DNA of 64,000 bases from Sphingomonas liriopis (GTDB lineage: Bacteria > Pseudomonadota > Alphaproteobacteria > Sphingomonadales > Sphingomonadaceae). The notes under the pieces are model-generated. The model had not been told where the DNA came from. It saw nothing but the letters and a program-made list of their open reading frames with translations, and did not search any database. The DNA lies in NCBI RefSeq assembly GCF_024211255.1, contig NZ_JAMLDY010000017.1, positions 20,769-84,768 on the forward strand, written 5' to 3'. Both the position numbers and the translations under genes were made by a program. The stretch's first letter is position 1. Each line of letters starts with the position of its first letter. Below are positions 63,569 to 64,000 of the stretch, piece by piece.

Positions 63569-63665
63569 ACGCTCGCGTTTCAGACAGGCGACCTGCTGCC
63601 CGTTTCCTGGACCGTTTTGACCTGGAAAATTCCCGTTACGATTGGAGAGCCTGGAAGCGCCGCGA
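63569..63665. other. intergenic stretch without a gene
   Basis: About 100 bases between cysQ and the transposase fragment. I see no reading frame, hairpin or promoter that stands out. Confidence 0.4.
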
Positions 63666-63668
63666 GTG

Positions 63669-63761
63669 ATGAAAAGATCGAAATACAGCGAGGCGCAGAT
63701 CGCGTTCGTGTTGAAGCAGGCCGAAGACGGTGCGACGCTCATCGAGAGTGTGACGATCTAG
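63669..63761 (+). pseudogene. IS3-family orfA N-terminal fragment
   Basis: ATG 63669 opens a 30-codon frame beginning MKRSKYSEAQIAFVLKQAED, the standard start of IS3-type OrfA helix-turn-helix proteins, and stops at TAG 63759-63761. The rest of the transposase, the second frame and clear terminal repeats are missing, so this is an old remnant. Confidence 0.75.
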
Positions 63762-63834
63762 CCGCACGAACCGGGTGGAGCGGAGGCGGAGGCAGTTGCG
63801 CGAGTTTCAGACCTCATGTCATTCGCGGCAAACA

Positions 63835-63870
63835 AGAACAGCCCCGTCGCGGAGCGATGGGGGCTGTTCT
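63835..63870 (-). terminator. terminator hairpin of the initiator tRNA
   Basis: AGAACAGCCCC (63835-63845) pairs perfectly with GGGGCTGTTCT (63860-63870) over a 14-base loop. On the minus strand it begins 8 bases after the tRNA 3' end and is followed by TGTTTG. Confidence 0.65.
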
Positions 63871-63877
63871 GTAATGT

Positions 63878-63954
<77 letters not shown>

Positions 63955-63960
63955 ATGAGG

Positions 63961-63985
63961 TCCATCAAAGTGGTACTTTGATGGA
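63961..63985. repeat. perfect 11-base inverted repeat next to the tRNA
   Basis: TCCATCAAAGT (63961-63971) and ACTTTGATGGA (63975-63985) are perfectly complementary around a GGT centre. It lies 6 bases upstream of the tRNA on its own strand. It could be the terminator of the gene beyond the window, a dispersed repeat or an operator. Confidence 0.5.
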
Positions 63986-64000
63986 TGAGGGTACCCGGGA

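Overview
The window looks like chromosome of a high-GC sphingomonad (Sphingomonas or a close relative). Support comes from three TonB-dependent receptors, many short-chain dehydrogenases, a fused CysN/CysC, an L-rhamnose pathway of the LRA type first described in Sphingomonas, and an initiator tRNA. All product names come from reading motifs; no database search was possible.

Region 1 (about 1-37 kb) is a catabolic island. It encodes a Rieske oxygenase, a cytochrome P450, two FAD dehydrogenases (one with a 3-ketosteroid delta1-dehydrogenase signature), an old-yellow-enzyme fusion, a GMC oxidoreductase, a HAPMO-like Baeyer-Villiger monooxygenase, an aldehyde dehydrogenase, six SDRs (one with a C-terminal zinc ribbon), a sulfotransferase, small alpha+beta fold proteins (two SnoaL/NTF2, SRPBCC, EthD, VOC), a probable new Fe(II)/2-oxoglutarate oxygenase, two TonB receptors, an MFS carrier, AsnC and AraC regulators. 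The mix resembles sphingomonad steroid or terpenoid pathways; the substrate is inferred. Between 8.7 and 13.4 kb the island is damaged: two adjacent acyl-CoA dehydrogenase remnants, a frameshifted TIM-barrel gene, and a junction where the C-terminus of a 4-hydroxy-2-oxovalerate aldolase meets the C-terminus of an alpha/beta hydrolase. Most intergenic promoters in this region carry the hexamer TACGCA or its complement, suggesting one regulon.

Region 2 (about 37-58 kb) is a rhamnoside utilisation locus: GH78 and GH106 alpha-L-rhamnosidases, GH3 and GH1 beta-glucosidases, a TonB receptor, a FucP-type sugar carrier and a complete non-phosphorylated L-rhamnose route (dehydrogenase, lactonase, dehydratase, 4-dehydrogenase, diketo-acid hydrolase). 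An FMN L-lactate dehydrogenase lies in the same operon as the rhamnose dehydrogenase and would consume the L-lactate the pathway releases. An IclR regulator, an exported esterase and a TetR regulator complete it. Regions 1 and 2 together suggest, as inference, breakdown of a rhamnose- and glucose-bearing glycoside such as a steroidal or triterpenoid saponin: sugars through region 2, aglycone through region 1. Flavonoid rhamnoglucosides are the main alternative for region 2.

Region 3 (about 58-64 kb) is more core-like: glutathione peroxidase, a LuxR-type regulator, cysD-cysNC-cysQ for sulfate activation, a degraded IS3-type orfA fragment, and an initiator tRNA-Met with a terminator hairpin.
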